A stretch of 64,000 nt of DNA from NCBI RefSeq assembly GCF_020071995.1, contig NZ_JABWTK010000004.1:62001-126000 (forward strand), given 5' to 3'. The position numbers and the translations under genes are program-made. The stretch is from Planococcus chinensis. Its GTDB lineage: Bacteria > Bacillota > Bacilli > Bacillales_A > Planococcaceae. Of this stretch, positions 16,168 to 25,121 are shown piece by piece; position 1 is the stretch's first letter; every line of letters starts with the position of its first letter. The notes below the pieces were generated by a model, which made no database searches, had not been told where the DNA came from, and saw only the letters and a list, made by a program, of their open reading frames with translations.

Positions 16168-17535
16168 ATGTCTGCACTATATAAAGAACTTCAAGCTGCG
16201 GATTCTTTTAAAATTCGGATGCCCTACCCGTTTTCAAATTACGACCGCCAATTATTGACGCTGCTGTACCAGCCGCTGATCGGCGCGGAAGCGGCTGCCT
16301 TTTACTTGACGCTCTGGGCGGAAGGTGAGGTAAGCAGGGAAGAAGCGACTCATTACACCTTGATGAACATTCTCGGCATCCCGATTGCCAAAGTATTCGA
16401 AGCGCGCATTCAACTTGAAGCGATCGGCCTTCTTCGTACATACCGCAAAGACGATGAAAACCGCTCGTTCATTTATGAATTATGCCCTCCACTGGATCCG
16501 AAAAGCTTTTTTGCGGATCCTTTGCTGTCGATGTTCCTGTTCAGCAAAATCGGGGAATCGGCTTACCGGAGAGTCAGAGACCGCTTTATCATTCATACGG
16601 AAATAGGGGAAGGCTACGAAGAAGTTTCCCGCACGTTTACCGATATATATCAGCCGGTCCACGCCAAAGCGGGCTACCCGGCAGAAACGAAAGATTTGCA
16701 GGAACGGACAAACGGCAGCTATGAGACCGATTCCGCCTTTGATTTCGGGCTTCTCCGCCAAGGGCTGTCGGAACAATTGGTGCCGAATCGTGTATTGACA
16801 GCGTCCATCCGGGACATCATCGCCAAGCTGGCATTTTTGTACAGTTGGGGGCCGCTGGAAATGCAGAAAGTCGTGCTGCTCGCGATTGACGACGATTACA
16901 GACTGACCGTCGAAGGAATCAAAAAAGCGGCCGCAGACTATTACAAATTGACCGTAGCCACTTCAGCGCCGCAATTGGTGCCGGTACATAAAACCGAAAT
17001 GAAGCCGGCAGAAGCGCCGAAAACAAGACAGGATGAGCTGATTTTGTATTTGGAGTCGGCGTCTCCGGTCGAAGTGCTGCGCGATATTGCAAACGGCAAA
17101 GAACCGCTGCCGGCAGATGTCCAACTGGCCAATCAGCTCGTTGTGCAATACGGCATGGAGCCGGCGGTCGTCAATGTGCTGCTGCAATACGTTTTGTTGC
17201 GCACGGATATGAAACTGACAAAAGCCTACGTGGAGAAAATCGCATCGCACTGGCTTCGCAAAAATATCACCACGGCAAAAGATGCCATGGAGCTGGCGCG
17301 CACAGAACACGAGCAGTACGTGAAGTGGAAGTCGGAAGGTTCTCCCGCTTCATCTTCCAAAGCGCCGGCACGGTCGAACCGCGGCAAACCCGTGCGCGAA
17401 GAAAAACTGCCCGAATGGTTTTATCAGAAGGATGAAGCGCCGGCAGAAACGAACGCACCGAAAAACGATAATCTAGAAGTGGAAAAACAAAAACTTCTCG
17501 CAAAACTTGCGATGAAGAGAGTTAAGGGTGATTAA
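16168..17535 (+). CDS. dnaB: Replication initiation and membrane attachment protein DnaB
   Basis: This 455-residue Firmicute-specific primosome component helps load the replicative helicase at the origin and during restart, together with DnaD and DnaI. It has the N-terminal winged-helix-rich region (FSNYDRQLLTLLYQPLIGAEAA), a DnaB/DnaD-type C-terminal domain (VVNVLLQYVLLRTDMKLTKAYVEKIASHWLRK) and a low-complexity linker rich in Ser, Pro and Ala before the last charged helix. Its length is close to B. subtilis DnaB (472). The TAA stop codon is directly followed by the dnaI ATG. Confidence 0.92.
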   Translation: MSALYKELQAADSFKIRMPYPFSNYDRQLLTLLYQPLIGAEAAAFYLTLWAEGEVSREEATHYTLMNILGIPIAKVFEARIQLEAIGLLRTYRKDDENRSFIYELCPPLDPKSFFADPLLSMFLFSKIGESAYRRVRDRFIIHTEIGEGYEEVSRTFTDIYQPVHAKAGYPAETKDLQERTNGSYETDSAFDFGLLRQGLSEQLVPNRVLTASIRDIIAKLAFLYSWGPLEMQKVVLLAIDDDYRLTVEGIKKAAADYYKLTVATSAPQLVPVHKTEMKPAEAPKTRQDELILYLESASPVEVLRDIANGKEPLPADVQLANQLVVQYGMEPAVVNVLLQYVLLRTDMKLTKAYVEKIASHWLRKNITTAKDAMELARTEHEQYVKWKSEGSPASSSKAPARSNRGKPVREEKLPEWFYQKDEAPAETNAPKNDNLEVEKQKLLAKLAMKRVKGD

Positions 17536-18471
17536 ATGGAACCGATTCGCGAAACAATGAAACGGGTGGTAAACGCCCCTGCTTTTTCAGAACGCTATAA
17601 CGAGATGCGAAGAGAAGTGCTGGAACATCCAGGCGTCCAGAAGTTCTTGGAAGAAAATGCAGCAGAAGTGGACAAAAACGTGGTCGACAAAGGCCTTGGC
17701 AAACTGTACGAATATATTTACCAATCGCATGACTGCAATAAATGCCCGGGGCTTGGGGATTGCATCAATACCTTGAAGGGCTTTGAGCCGAATTTGGTGC
17801 TCGAGCGCGGCAATATCGGCATTGCGTATACACCGTGCCGTTTGAAAAACCAGTACGACAACAAGCGCCGTGCCTCTTCGCTGATCCACAGCATGTACAT
17901 GCCAAAAGAAGTGATGCAGGCGACGCTTTCCGATTTTGAACCGGACGCGAGCCGCATGGAAGCGTTTCGTGCCGTTACGGAGTTTTTGGATAATGCTACA
18001 GGACCTGACAACCTGCCTGAAAAAGGCTTGTATTTCTACGGGAAATTTGGGGTCGGCAAATCATATTTGCTGAGTGCCGTTGCCAATGAACTCGCAGAAG
18101 TGAACGTCAAATCCGTACTGGTGTTTGTGCCGGAATTCATGCGTGAGATGAAACAGGCAATCGGCGACCAGACCTTGCAGGAGAAAGTCGATTACGTGAA
18201 GCGTGCAGACGTGCTGATGCTTGATGACATCGGAGCGGAAGCGATGTCCAGCTGGACGCGCGACGAAGTGCTCGGCACCATCCTCCATTACCGGATGGCT
18301 GAACGGCTGCCGACATTCATGACGTCCAACTTCAGCTACTCGGAACTTCAGCATCACCTGACGTATTCGCAGCGCGGCGAAAAAGAAGACCTAAAAGCGG
18401 CGCGCGTCATGGAACGCATCAGAGCACTGACTGCGCCGATCAAGCTGGATGGCAAAAACCGCCGGAATTAA
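17536..18471 (+). CDS. dnaI: Primosomal protein DnaI, helicase loader
   Basis: This 311-residue AAA+ ATPase loads the replicative helicase DnaC. The N-terminal helicase-interaction domain contains a zinc-binding region (HDCNKCPGLGDC). The C-terminal ATPase has Walker A YGKFGVGKSYL, Walker B VLMLDDIGAE and a sensor-1 TFMTSNFS. It is in tight operon with dnaB. B. subtilis has ytxB and ytxC between dnaI and thrS; here the T-box of thrS follows at once. Confidence 0.95.
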   Translation: MEPIRETMKRVVNAPAFSERYNEMRREVLEHPGVQKFLEENAAEVDKNVVDKGLGKLYEYIYQSHDCNKCPGLGDCINTLKGFEPNLVLERGNIGIAYTPCRLKNQYDNKRRASSLIHSMYMPKEVMQATLSDFEPDASRMEAFRAVTEFLDNATGPDNLPEKGLYFYGKFGVGKSYLLSAVANELAEVNVKSVLVFVPEFMREMKQAIGDQTLQEKVDYVKRADVLMLDDIGAEAMSSWTRDEVLGTILHYRMAERLPTFMTSNFSYSELQHHLTYSQRGEKEDLKAARVMERIRALTAPIKLDGKNRRN

Positions 18472-18482
18472 CCATACAGGTG

Positions 18483-18511
18483 TTGCGTTTTTGATTTTTT
18501 CGCAGTATAGT
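18483..18511 (+). promoter_or_regulatory. thrS promoter
   Basis: TTGCGT (18483-18488), 17 bp, TATAGT (18506-18511). It starts just 12 nt after the dnaI stop codon and drives the T-box leader. Confidence 0.65.
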
Positions 18512-18517
18512 AAAAAC

Positions 18518-18780
18518 AATCAATCAGATTTAAAATGCATGGATGAGGACAACAACGGATTTGCACGACTTTCAGAGAGAGAAGCCCCGGCTGCAAGCTT
18601 CTTAGTACCGGCAAAACGTTTACCCCCTTTGAGCAGCAACTGTGAACATTCGAGTAGCAGTTGACGGAACCGGCCCGTTAGCCGATGCAGAGCTTCATTT
18701 TGGACAGTTTTTCTGTCCGGAATAGAAGAAGGGTGGAACCACGAACAGAGCTTCGTCCCTTTTGGGATGGGGCTTTTTTG
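18518..18780 (+). promoter_or_regulatory. T-box leader of thrS
   Basis: A T-box riboswitch reads uncharged tRNA-Thr. The T-box sequence AGGGTGGAACCACG is at 18729-18743. Its UGGA bulge, rather than UGGU, suits a tRNA with discriminator U, as tRNA-Thr in Bacillus. The terminator is AGCTTCGTCCC (18749-18759) with GGGATGGGGCT (18764-18774) and a T run to 18779. The upstream part has the stem I elements GATGAGGACAA and CAGAGAGAG. A candidate threonine specifier is ACC at 18622-18624, but I could not fix the specifier loop with certainty. Confidence 0.88.
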
Positions 18781-18783
18781 TAT

Positions 18784-18866
18784 GGAAAAGCGGAAGCGTC
18801 TCGAGGGGCTGGCCGCTGCAGCTGGACAAGAAAAGCGGAAGCGGCCGTTTAGCGCTGCAGCTGGAT
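18784..18866 (+). repeat. Two truncated copies of the hairpin repeat
   Basis: 18784-18829 and 18830-18866 each start with GAAAAGCGGAAGCG and end with a CTGGA-type end but lack the middle. They sit between the T-box terminator and thrS, so they belong to the thrS 5' leader. Confidence 0.75.
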
Positions 18867-18905
18867 CGTGAGAAACCCAATACTACATAAAAAGGAGAGA
18901 GTAAA

Positions 18906-20834
18906 ATGTCAGACATGATTCAATTAACATTCCCAGACGGTGCAGTAAAAGAGTTTGAAAAAGGCACGACTACAGAAGAAATCGCTCAATCGATCTCACC
19001 GGGGCTTCGCAAGAAAGCCTTGGCAGGTAAAGTCGGCGAGCAATTGATTGATTTGAAATCGCCGATCCAAGAAGATGGCAGCATCGCCATCATCACGCCG
19101 GAATCGGATGAAGCGATTGAAATTCTTCGCCATTCCACAGCGCATCTTTTGGCGCAAGCGGTGAAGCGCATGTATCCCGATGCTAAACTTGGTGTAGGTC
19201 CGGTCATCGAGAACGGCTTTTACTACGATATTGATTCGGAGTCAGCAATCACTTCTGAAGACTTGCCAGCCATTGAAAAAGAAATGAAAAAAATCATCAA
19301 TGAAAACTTGGAAATCGTGCGAGTGGATGTTTCCCGTGCAGAAGCACAGGAACGCTTTGCTTCTATTGAAGATCCTTATAAATTGGAACTGCTTGAAGCG
19401 ATTCCGGAAGACGAGCAAGTGTCGATTTATGAGCAAGGCGAATTTTTCGACCTTTGCCGAGGCATTCACGTACCGTCAACAGGGAAATTAAAAGAATTCA
19501 AATTGTTGAGTGTAGCAGGTGCATACTGGAGAGGCGACAGCGACAACAAAATGCTGCAGCGCATCTACGGCACAGCTTTCTTCAAGAAAGAAGACTTGAA
19601 AGCGCATTTGGCATTCCTGGAAGAAGCAAAAGAACGCGACCACCGCAAAATCGGGAAAGAATTGAATTTATTCATGAACTCCCAAAAAGTCGGCCAAGGC
19701 TTGCCGATGTGGCTGCCAAAAGGCGCAACAATCCGCCGCATCATCGAGCGTTATATTGTCGATAAAGAAGAACGCCTGGGCTATGACCACGTCTATACAC
19801 CGGTAATGGGCAGCGTCGATTTGTATAAAACAAGCGGACACTGGGATCATTACCAGGACGATATGTTCCCGGTTATGCAAATGGACAACGAAGAATTGGT
19901 GCTTCGCCCAATGAACTGCCCACACCATATGATGATTTACAAACAAGGCATCCATTCATACCGCAACTTGCCGATCCGCATCGCGGAACTTGGCCTGATG
20001 CACCGCTATGAAATGTCCGGAGCGCTTTCCGGCCTGCAGCGTGTACGCGGCATGACATTGAACGATGCACACATCTTCGTTCGCCCGGACCAGATCAAAG
20101 AAGAATTCAAGCGTGTGGTCAACTTGGTCATCGAAGTGTATAAAGACTTCGACATCAAAGACTATTCATTCCGTTTGTCTTACCGCGATCCGGAAGACAC
20201 AGAGAAATACTTCGACGATGACGCGATGTGGAACCGTGCACAGGCCATGCTGAAAGAAGCAATGGATGATTTGGAGCTGCCGTATACAGAAGTGGAAGGC
20301 GAAGCGGCGTTCTACGGACCGAAAGTGGATGTCCAAGTGAAAACAGCGCTTGGCAAAGAAGAAACTTTATCGACTGTCCAGCTTGATTTCCTATTGCCGG
20401 AGCGCTTTGACCTTTCGTATATCGGAGAAGACGGCAAACAGCACCGTCCGGTCGTTATCCACCGCGGCGTCGTTTCAACAATGGAGCGTTTTGTGGCCTT
20501 CCTGATCGAAGAATACAAAGGCGCCTTCCCGACTTGGCTGGCACCGGTGCAAGTGGAAGTAATTCCAGTTTCACTAGATGCCCACAGTGCATATGCAAAG
20601 GAAATTCAGGAGAAGATGCAAAACCATCGCCTGCGCGTCGATATTGATGAGCGCGACGAGAAACTGGGCTATAAGATCCGTGAAGCGCAGATGCAAAAGG
20701 TTCCTTATATGCTGGTGATCGGAGACCAGGAGCTTGAGAACGGTTCGGTCAACGTCCGCAAATACGGCGAGCAGAAATCAGAAAGCATGCCGTTCGATGA
20801 CTTCCTGAAACTGATCCAAAGCGAACTTCGCTAA
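18906..20834 (+). CDS. thrS: Threonyl-tRNA synthetase
   Basis: This 642-residue class II synthetase charges tRNA-Thr. Order: N-terminal TGS domain (about 1-62), second additional domain with editing site [16 protein letters not shown], then the catalytic core with motif 2 ([21 protein letters not shown] split by the family pattern), zinc-ligand cysteine in [12 protein letters not shown], motif 3 ([21 protein letters not shown]), and a C-terminal anticodon-binding domain ([18 protein letters not shown]). The ATG at 18906 follows AAAAGGAGAG. Expression is under the T-box. Confidence 0.97.
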   Translation: MSDMIQLTFPDGAVKEFEKGTTTEEIAQSISPGLRKKALAGKVGEQLIDLKSPIQEDGSIAIITPESDEAIEILRHSTAHLLAQAVKRMYPDAKLGVGPVIENGFYYDIDSESAITSEDLPAIEKEMKKIINENLEIVRVDVSRAEAQERFASIEDPYKLELLEAIPEDEQVSIYEQGEFFDLCRGIHVPSTGKLKEFKLLSVAGAYWRGDSDNKMLQRIYGTAFFKKEDLKAHLAFLEEAKERDHRKIGKELNLFMNSQKVGQGLPMWLPKGATIRRIIERYIVDKEERLGYDHVYTPVMGSVDLYKTSGHWDHYQDDMFPVMQMDNEELVLRPMNCPHHMMIYKQGIHSYRNLPIRIAELGLMHRYEMSGALSGLQRVRGMTLNDAHIFVRPDQIKEEFKRVVNLVIEVYKDFDIKDYSFRLSYRDPEDTEKYFDDDAMWNRAQAMLKEAMDDLELPYTEVEGEAAFYGPKVDVQVKTALGKEETLSTVQLDFLLPERFDLSYIGEDGKQHRPVVIHRGVVSTMERFVAFLIEEYKGAFPTWLAPVQVEVIPVSLDAHSAYAKEIQEKMQNHRLRVDIDERDEKLGYKIREAQMQKVPYMLVIGDQELENGSVNVRKYGEQKSESMPFDDFLKLIQSELR

Positions 20835-20839
20835 AAGTG

Positions 20840-20868
20840 TTGACATGCATATAGGTGCATGGTATTAT
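20840..20868 (+). promoter_or_regulatory. Promoter of infC-rpmI-rplT
   Basis: TTGACA (20840-20845), a 17-bp spacer and TATTAT (20863-20868) form a near-consensus sigma-A promoter, 5 nt after the thrS stop codon. Confidence 0.8.
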
Positions 20869-20874
20869 GAATAA

Positions 20875-21105
20875 GGTTATAGAATACTTATATGTGCAAA
20901 GCAGGAGCACCCGCTTCTCACCTGATTGACGTATTGTTGGCAGGTATACACGATTGACTACTACACGCATGCGTGCGTGTGTCATATTTGCGGGTGGACC
21001 TCTGTGGTCCACCCGCTTTTGTTTTGGATCGGAACCTGTAAGCCGACAACGTCCGTCGGTTCATGCATTTAAGCTATTCGCGACACTATCCGGAGGTGGA
21101 TTAAT
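20875..21105 (+). promoter_or_regulatory. L20 leader of infC-rpmI-rplT with terminator
   Basis: The region upstream of infC resembles the ribosomal L20 leader of Firmicutes, which lets excess L20 repress its own operon by premature termination. It contains AGCAGGAGCACCCGCTTCTC and CACCTGATTGACG, a CACGCATGCGTGCGTG hairpin, and a strong terminator: GCGGGTGGACC (20990-21000), loop TCTGT, GGTCCACCCGC (21006-21016), then TTTTGTTTT. The order infC-rpmI-rplT downstream supports the call. Confidence 0.85.
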
Positions 21106-21624
21106 ATTAGCAAAGACATCAATGTAAATGAAGGTATTCGTGCACGTGAATTACGGGTTATTGATCAGAACGGTGAACAACTCGGCATTAAGACACGTAA
21201 CGAAGCACTTGAAATTGCTGCTCGTGTCAACTTGGATCTTGTACTTGTGGCTCCTCAAGCTAAGCCGCCGGTCGCTCGCATCATGGACCATGGTAAATTC
21301 AAGTTTGAACAGCAGAAGAAAGATCGTGAAATCCGTAAAAATCAAAAAGTCATCGTTGTTAAAGAGGTTCGTTTGAGCCCGACAATCGATGAGCATGATT
21401 TCAATACGAAACTTCGCAATGCGATCAAGTTCCTTGAAAAAGGCGACAAAGTTAAAGCATCAATCCGTTTTAAAGGCCGTGCCATCACGCACAAAGAAAT
21501 CGGACAACGCGTTCTTGAGCGCTTCGCTGAAGCGTGCAAAGAAGTGTCTACGGTTGAACAGCGCCCTAAAATGGATGGCCGCAGCATGTTCTTGATGCTA
21601 GCGCCAACTCACGAAAAAGAATAA
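21106..21624 (+). CDS. infC: Translation initiation factor IF-3, ATT start
   Basis: This 172-residue factor prevents premature 50S joining and proofreads start codons. The N-terminus reads [20 protein letters not shown], as in B. subtilis IF-3. It therefore starts at the non-canonical codon ATT (21106-21108), 8 nt after GGAGGT (21092-21097). The first in-frame ATG (21232) would remove 42 conserved residues. An unusual start codon is the known basis for IF-3 autoregulation. Further motifs: [20 protein letters not shown] and [20 protein letters not shown]. Confidence 0.95.
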   Translation: MSKDINVNEGIRARELRVIDQNGEQLGIKTRNEALEIAARVNLDLVLVAPQAKPPVARIMDHGKFKFEQQKKDREIRKNQKVIVVKEVRLSPTIDEHDFNTKLRNAIKFLEKGDKVKASIRFKGRAITHKEIGQRVLERFAEACKEVSTVEQRPKMDGRSMFLMLAPTHEKE

Positions 21625-21652
21625 TAGTACAATTGTTTAGGAGGAACTCGAA

Positions 21653-21853
21653 ATGCCGAAAATGAAAAGCCACCGCGGTGCGATGAAACGTTTCAAGAAA
21701 ACTGGAACTGGTAAAGTAAAACGCAACCGTTCACACACAAGCCACTTATTTGCAAACAAATCGACTAAGCAAAAGCGTCACCTTCGCAAAGGGAAACTTG
21801 TTTCTGCAGGCGATTTGAAACGCATCAAATCTTTGATCTACAACATGAAGTAA
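21653..21853 (+). CDS. rpmI: 50S ribosomal protein L35
   Basis: This 66-residue, very basic protein has the family start [20 protein letters not shown] and the [17 protein letters not shown] region. It sits 28 nt after infC, with AGGAGG upstream of the ATG. In most Bacillales rplT follows within a few tens of bases. Here 214 bp separate them, most of it taken by a type A repeat that begins on the base after the stop codon. Confidence 0.97.
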   Translation: MPKMKSHRGAMKRFKKTGTGKVKRNRSHTSHLFANKSTKQKRHLRKGKLVSAGDLKRIKSLIYNMK

Positions 21854-21973
21854 GAAAAGCGGAAACGGCCGTTCAGCTCCGACAGGCATAAGGCAGTTCA
21901 GCGAAGCGGCGGTTTATGCCGTGCAGCTGGGTTGACTTATGACCCGAGGAGCTGGCCGTTGAAGTCTGGACAA
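21854..21973 (+). repeat. Type A hairpin repeat, copy 2 (between rpmI and rplT)
   Basis: It begins on the first base after the rpmI stop codon. Outer stem AACGGCC with GGCCGTT; next stem AGCTCC with GGAGCT; CATAAG with CTTATG; inner hairpin CAGC/GCTG and GCGGC/GCCGT. A truncated 5' end (GAAAAGCGAAAACAGC) follows at about 21978-22005. The element lies within a ribosomal protein operon, so it must be transcribed. Confidence 0.85.
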
Positions 21974-22067
21974 GATCGAAAAGCGAAAACAGCTGTCAAA
22001 GCTGTACGCTATAATTCTACAAAAACAAAAATCGAATTTTTCATATTCAAGCAGGAGGTAATGTATT

Positions 22068-22427
22068 ATGCCACGCGTAAAAGGTGGAACAGTGACGCGC
22101 CAGCGTCGTAAAAAGGTAATTAAATTAGCAAAAGGTTATTACGGTGCGAAGCACATTCAATATAAAGTAGCTAACCAACAAGTAATGAAGTCTGGTAACT
22201 ATGCTTACCGTGACCGTCGCAACAAAAAACGTGACTTCCGCAGACTGTGGATCACTCGTATCAACGCAGCAGCTCGTTTGAACGACATTTCTTACAGCCG
22301 TCTAATGCACGGTTTGAAAGTTGCTGGAATCGACATCAACCGCAAAATGCTAGCTGAAATCGCTGTATCTGATGCAGCTGCTTTCACAGCATTGGCTGAC
22401 CAAGCTAAAAACGCAATGAACAAATAA
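22068..22427 (+). CDS. rplT: 50S ribosomal protein L20
   Basis: This 119-residue protein has the family length and motifs: [41 protein letters not shown] and a C-terminal [19 protein letters not shown]. It is needed early in 50S assembly and, in Firmicutes, represses its own operon by binding the leader. The start has AGGAGGT upstream. A repeat copy begins at the base following its stop codon. Confidence 0.97.
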   Translation: MPRVKGGTVTRQRRKKVIKLAKGYYGAKHIQYKVANQQVMKSGNYAYRDRRNKKRDFRRLWITRINAAARLNDISYSRLMHGLKVAGIDINRKMLAEIAVSDAAAFTALADQAKNAMNK

Positions 22428-22620
22428 GAAAAGCGAAAATGGCCGTTTAGGCCCGACAGGCAAGTTATGGCCTAAAGGAAGTTTTGGCCATAACTTTGCG
22501 ACGAAACGCGAAGCGTTGCAGGAGCAATAGGGGGTTAAGACGAACCGGCGAAGCGGCGCTAGTTGCCGCACAGCCGGGTTGGCTTATGACCCCGAGGGAC
22601 TGGCCATTGCAGCTGGACAA
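22428..22620 (+). repeat. Type A hairpin repeat, copy 3, with 73-nt insert (after rplT)
   Basis: It begins immediately after the rplT stop codon. Outer stem AATGGCC with GGCCATT; inner CCGGC/GCCGG and GCGGC/GCCGC. At about 22463-22535 an extra block interrupts the CATAAG arm. The block has its own hairpin, AGTTATGGCC with GGCCATAACT, followed by TTTGCGACGAA and AACGC/GCGTT. A related block occurs in the element at 6975-7236. Confidence 0.82.
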
Positions 22621-22623
22621 ATA

Positions 22624-22657
22624 AAAAAGACTGGCGAAAACTCGCCAGTCTTTTTTA
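22624..22657 (+). terminator. Terminator of the infC operon
   Basis: AGACTGGCGA pairs with TCGCCAGTCT, with A-rich upstream and T-rich downstream runs. It lies directly before ysdA. Confidence 0.88.
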
Positions 22658-22670
22658 TGGAGGTATTTAC

Positions 22671-22949
22671 ATGTTTGCGATCATTCTCGGTTATTTTGGA
22701 GCCGTATCCGTTCTGGCGTTTCTCATGATGTACATAGACAAAAAGCAGGCAAGGCAGCACGGCCGAAGAATTCCGGAAAAGAATTTGTGGACTGCGGCCA
22801 TTTTTGGCGGAGGCATCGGCGCCTATCTCGGCATGATGATGTTCCGCCACAAAACGCGCCACACCAATTTCCGGGTCGGCTTTTTGATGCTGGCCGTAAT
22901 TGATGCCGCATTGCTCGTATGGATTTATCAGTTAATCAACGGAGGGTGA
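22671..22949 (+). CDS. ysdA: DUF1294 membrane protein (YsdA-like)
   Basis: This 92-residue protein has membrane segments at about 2-20, 41-57 and 68-88 and the DUF1294 signature YIDKKQARQHGRRIPEKNLW...GGGIGAYLGMMMFRHKTRH. It corresponds in position to B. subtilis ysdA, downstream of rplT. Its function is unknown. The start codon follows ATGGAGGTATTTAC. Its TGA stop codon lies inside the stem of the terminator it shares with ysdB. Confidence 0.85.
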   Translation: MFAIILGYFGAVSVLAFLMMYIDKKQARQHGRRIPEKNLWTAAIFGGGIGAYLGMMMFRHKTRHTNFRVGFLMLAVIDAALLVWIYQLINGG

Positions 22950-22970
22950 GTCCATCACCCTCCGTTTTTC
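22939..22970. terminator. Bidirectional terminator with both stop codons in the stem
   Basis: ACGGAGGGTGA (22939-22949) pairs with TCACCCTCCGT (22955-22965) around a 5-base loop. One arm contains the ysdA stop codon and the other the ysdB stop codon. A T run follows on the + strand. Confidence 0.85.
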
Positions 22971-23341
22971 ATTAATTGCTCAATCGGATTTTTCCAGTTG
23001 ATCTGGGCATCCGGATAATTCATCGAAATTTCTTTTTCAAGGAAATAAAAGTCTTCTTTGGTGAATCCCTGCAGCTTATCCGGATTTTCGGTCCAGACAA
23101 AAATGGACACCACTTCAAATGCATTCTCTGTCGTCCCCAAATACTTTTCCCCTTCAAATACCACACCGCGCATAGCGATGAAAAAATTCTTCCGGACATT
23201 ATTCACATCATCATAAAAATAATAAGAGCCGTTTTCGACAGCTGCATCCAGTTTCCGCATCGGATCCAAAATATAGCGGAGCAAGCGGTAAAATACATAA
23301 ACAATAATGGCGATGACAATGATGCGAATTAAAAAAGCCAC
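22955..23341 (-). CDS. ysdB: YsdB-like sigma-W pathway-type membrane protein
   Basis: This 128-residue protein on the minus strand has an N-terminal membrane segment (VAFLIRIIVIAIIVYVFYRLL), then a soluble part with FYDDVNNVRKNFFIAMRGVVFEGEKYLG and VVSIFVWTENPDKLQGF, which matches B. subtilis YsdB in sequence and position. The frame is open for 85 codons upstream, but GTG at 23341 follows GGGGGA and gives the family N-terminus; the upstream part is low-complexity and reads the opposite strand of the dUTPase gene. In B. subtilis the gene belongs to the sigma-W regulon; that is not shown here. Confidence 0.82.
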   Translation of the reverse strand: MAFLIRIIVIAIIVYVFYRLLRYILDPMRKLDAAVENGSYYFYDDVNNVRKNFFIAMRGVVFEGEKYLGTTENAFEVVSIFVWTENPDKLQGFTKEDFYFLEKEISMNYPDAQINWKNPIEQLMKNGG

Positions 23342-23435
23342 ATGAAGTCCCCCTGTCTCGAGTTGTTCTAATGTATAATATACGGATGAAAAGTATTTTG
23401 GTTTCAAGATTTTATTTGAAAAAAGGAGAATTTTT

Positions 23436-23921
23436 ATGAATTTGCAAAAGTTATTTGTGATGCAGGAAGAACTGGACCGCTTTATCCAGGAAAACCAGGG
23501 GATCGAGGAGGACGTATTCCGCAAGAAGTGTCTGGCATTATTGGTGGAACTCGCGGAGCTGGCCAATGAGACCCGCTGCTTCAAGTTCTGGAGCACAAAA
23601 GGGCCATCTGAAAAAGAAGTGATTCTCGAAGAATACGTGGACTCGATTCATTTCCTTTTGTCGCTCGGCATTGAGAAAGACTTAAACAGCCTGGAAAACT
23701 GGCCCGAGCCCGTTGCGATTGATGATTTGACTGAACTGTTTTTGGGAACACAAGCGAGCATCCACAAGTTTGCGGAAGATTATTCGATGGGGAATTACCA
23801 GGACATTTGGAGCTGGTACGGCGCCATTGCCACTTCGCTTGGATTTACTTACGACGAAGTGCTGGAAGCATACATCGCCAAAAACCAGAAAAATTATGAC
23901 CGCCAGAACGAAGGATACTAG
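23436..23921 (+). CDS. Dimeric dUTPase, all-alpha NTP pyrophosphatase
   Basis: This 161-residue protein has the metal-binding motifs of the dimeric dUTPase/MazG superfamily: LLVELAELANETRCFKFWS (ExxE) and EEYVDSIHFLLSLG (ExxD). These enzymes hydrolyse dUTP to dUMP and keep uracil out of DNA. The ATG at 23436 follows AAAAGGAGAA. It is divergent from ysdB and 71 nt before ysdC. Confidence 0.85.
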   Translation: MNLQKLFVMQEELDRFIQENQGIEEDVFRKKCLALLVELAELANETRCFKFWSTKGPSEKEVILEEYVDSIHFLLSLGIEKDLNSLENWPEPVAIDDLTELFLGTQASIHKFAEDYSMGNYQDIWSWYGAIATSLGFTYDEVLEAYIAKNQKNYDRQNEGY

Positions 23922-23992
23922 TTGAAATTTTTTGATAATGAGAAGCCTTTGATTTATAATAAGCTAGTACAACTATTTAGGGGGTCGAATTA

Positions 23993-25081
23993 ATGACGAA
24001 CATGGACGAAACTTTAGTAATGCTCAAAGAATTGACCGATGCGAACGGAATTGCCGGAAACGAGCGCCAATCACGCGAAGTCATGAAAAAATACATAGCA
24101 CCATTTGCTGATTCTGTTGAAATGGACGGACTAGGCAGCTTGATCGCACGCAAAGAAGGCGCAGCGGACGGTCCGAAAATCATGGTAGCCGGCCACTTGG
24201 ATGAAGTCGGCTTTATGATTTCGCAAATCGACGATAAAGGCTTTTTGAAATTCCAGACAGTCGGCGGCTGGTGGTCACAGGTGATGCTTGCACAGCGCGT
24301 AACAATCACAACGCGCAGCGGCAAAGAAGTGATCGGTGTCATCGGTTCGAAGCCGCCGCATATCCTTTCGCCGGAAGCACGCAAAAAACCGGTGGAAATC
24401 AAAGACATGTTTATTGATATCGGTGCCTCTTCACGCGAAGAAGTAAAAGAATGGGGCGTGGCTCCAGGAGATATGGTTACTCCATATTTCGAATTCCACG
24501 TCATGAACAACGAAAAAATGCTGTTGGCAAAAGCTTGGGATAACCGCATCGGCTGTGCCATTGCGATTGATGTTTTAAAAGGGTTGAAAGGCGTTGATCA
24601 CCCGAATATTGTTTTCGGAGTGGGAGCTGTCCAGGAAGAAGTCGGCCTACGCGGGGCGAAAACAGCTGCAGCTTATATCCAGCCGGATATCGGTTTCGCA
24701 GTTGATGTCGGCATTGCCGGTGATACACCGGGGATCTCTTCCCAGGAATCCACCAGCAAAATGGGCGCTGGCCCGCAAATCCTGTTATACGATGCATCGA
24801 TGGTGTCTCACCGCGGCTTGCGCGAACTGGTGGTTGATACCGCAGAAGAAGCCGGCATCCCGTACCAGTTCGAAACGATCGCCGGCGGTGGTACAGACGC
24901 AGGTTCGATTCACTTGACGGCAAACGGCGTTCCGTCACTTGCGATTGGCGTCGCTACCCGCTACATCCACTCGCACGCAGGCATCCTGCACCGCGACGAC
25001 TACGAAAATGCAGTCAAATTGATCATCGAAGTAATCAAGAAATTGGATAAAGACACAGTCGCTCGCATTACATTTGAGTGA
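23993..25081 (+). CDS. ysdC: M42 family aminopeptidase (YsdC-like)
   Basis: This 362-residue metallo-aminopeptidase has the M42 dinuclear metal site: [12 protein letters not shown] (His and Asp), AWDNRIGC (bridging Asp), [13 protein letters not shown] (Glu-Glu), [11 protein letters not shown] (Asp) and [10 protein letters not shown] (His). Family members form large tetrahedral particles that trim short peptides in the cytosol. The position after rplT-ysdA-ysdB is as in B. subtilis. A second ATG three codons in is possible; the first has GGGGGT upstream. Confidence 0.92.
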   Translation: MTNMDETLVMLKELTDANGIAGNERQSREVMKKYIAPFADSVEMDGLGSLIARKEGAADGPKIMVAGHLDEVGFMISQIDDKGFLKFQTVGGWWSQVMLAQRVTITTRSGKEVIGVIGSKPPHILSPEARKKPVEIKDMFIDIGASSREEVKEWGVAPGDMVTPYFEFHVMNNEKMLLAKAWDNRIGCAIAIDVLKGLKGVDHPNIVFGVGAVQEEVGLRGAKTAAAYIQPDIGFAVDVGIAGDTPGISSQESTSKMGAGPQILLYDASMVSHRGLRELVVDTAEEAGIPYQFETIAGGGTDAGSIHLTANGVPSLAIGVATRYIHSHAGILHRDDYENAVKLIIEVIKKLDKDTVARITFE

Positions 25082-25091
25082 TGTGATTGGA

Positions 25092-25119
25092 AACCTCCGC
25101 TTTTTGCGGGGGTTTTTTT
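25092..25119 (+). terminator. Terminator after ysdC
   Basis: AACCTCCGC (25092-25100) pairs with GCGGGGGTT (25106-25114), allowing one G-U, followed by seven T. Confidence 0.88.
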
Positions 25120-25121
25120 AT

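Noticed and set aside
21128-21376. 82-residue frame inside infC
   Set aside because: It is out of frame with the clear IF-3 sequence, which starts at ATT 21106.
23342-23596. N-terminal 85-residue extension of ysdB
   Set aside because: It is antisense to the dUTPase gene and Ser/Asn-rich with no similarity; GTG 23341 with GGGGGA upstream fits the family start.
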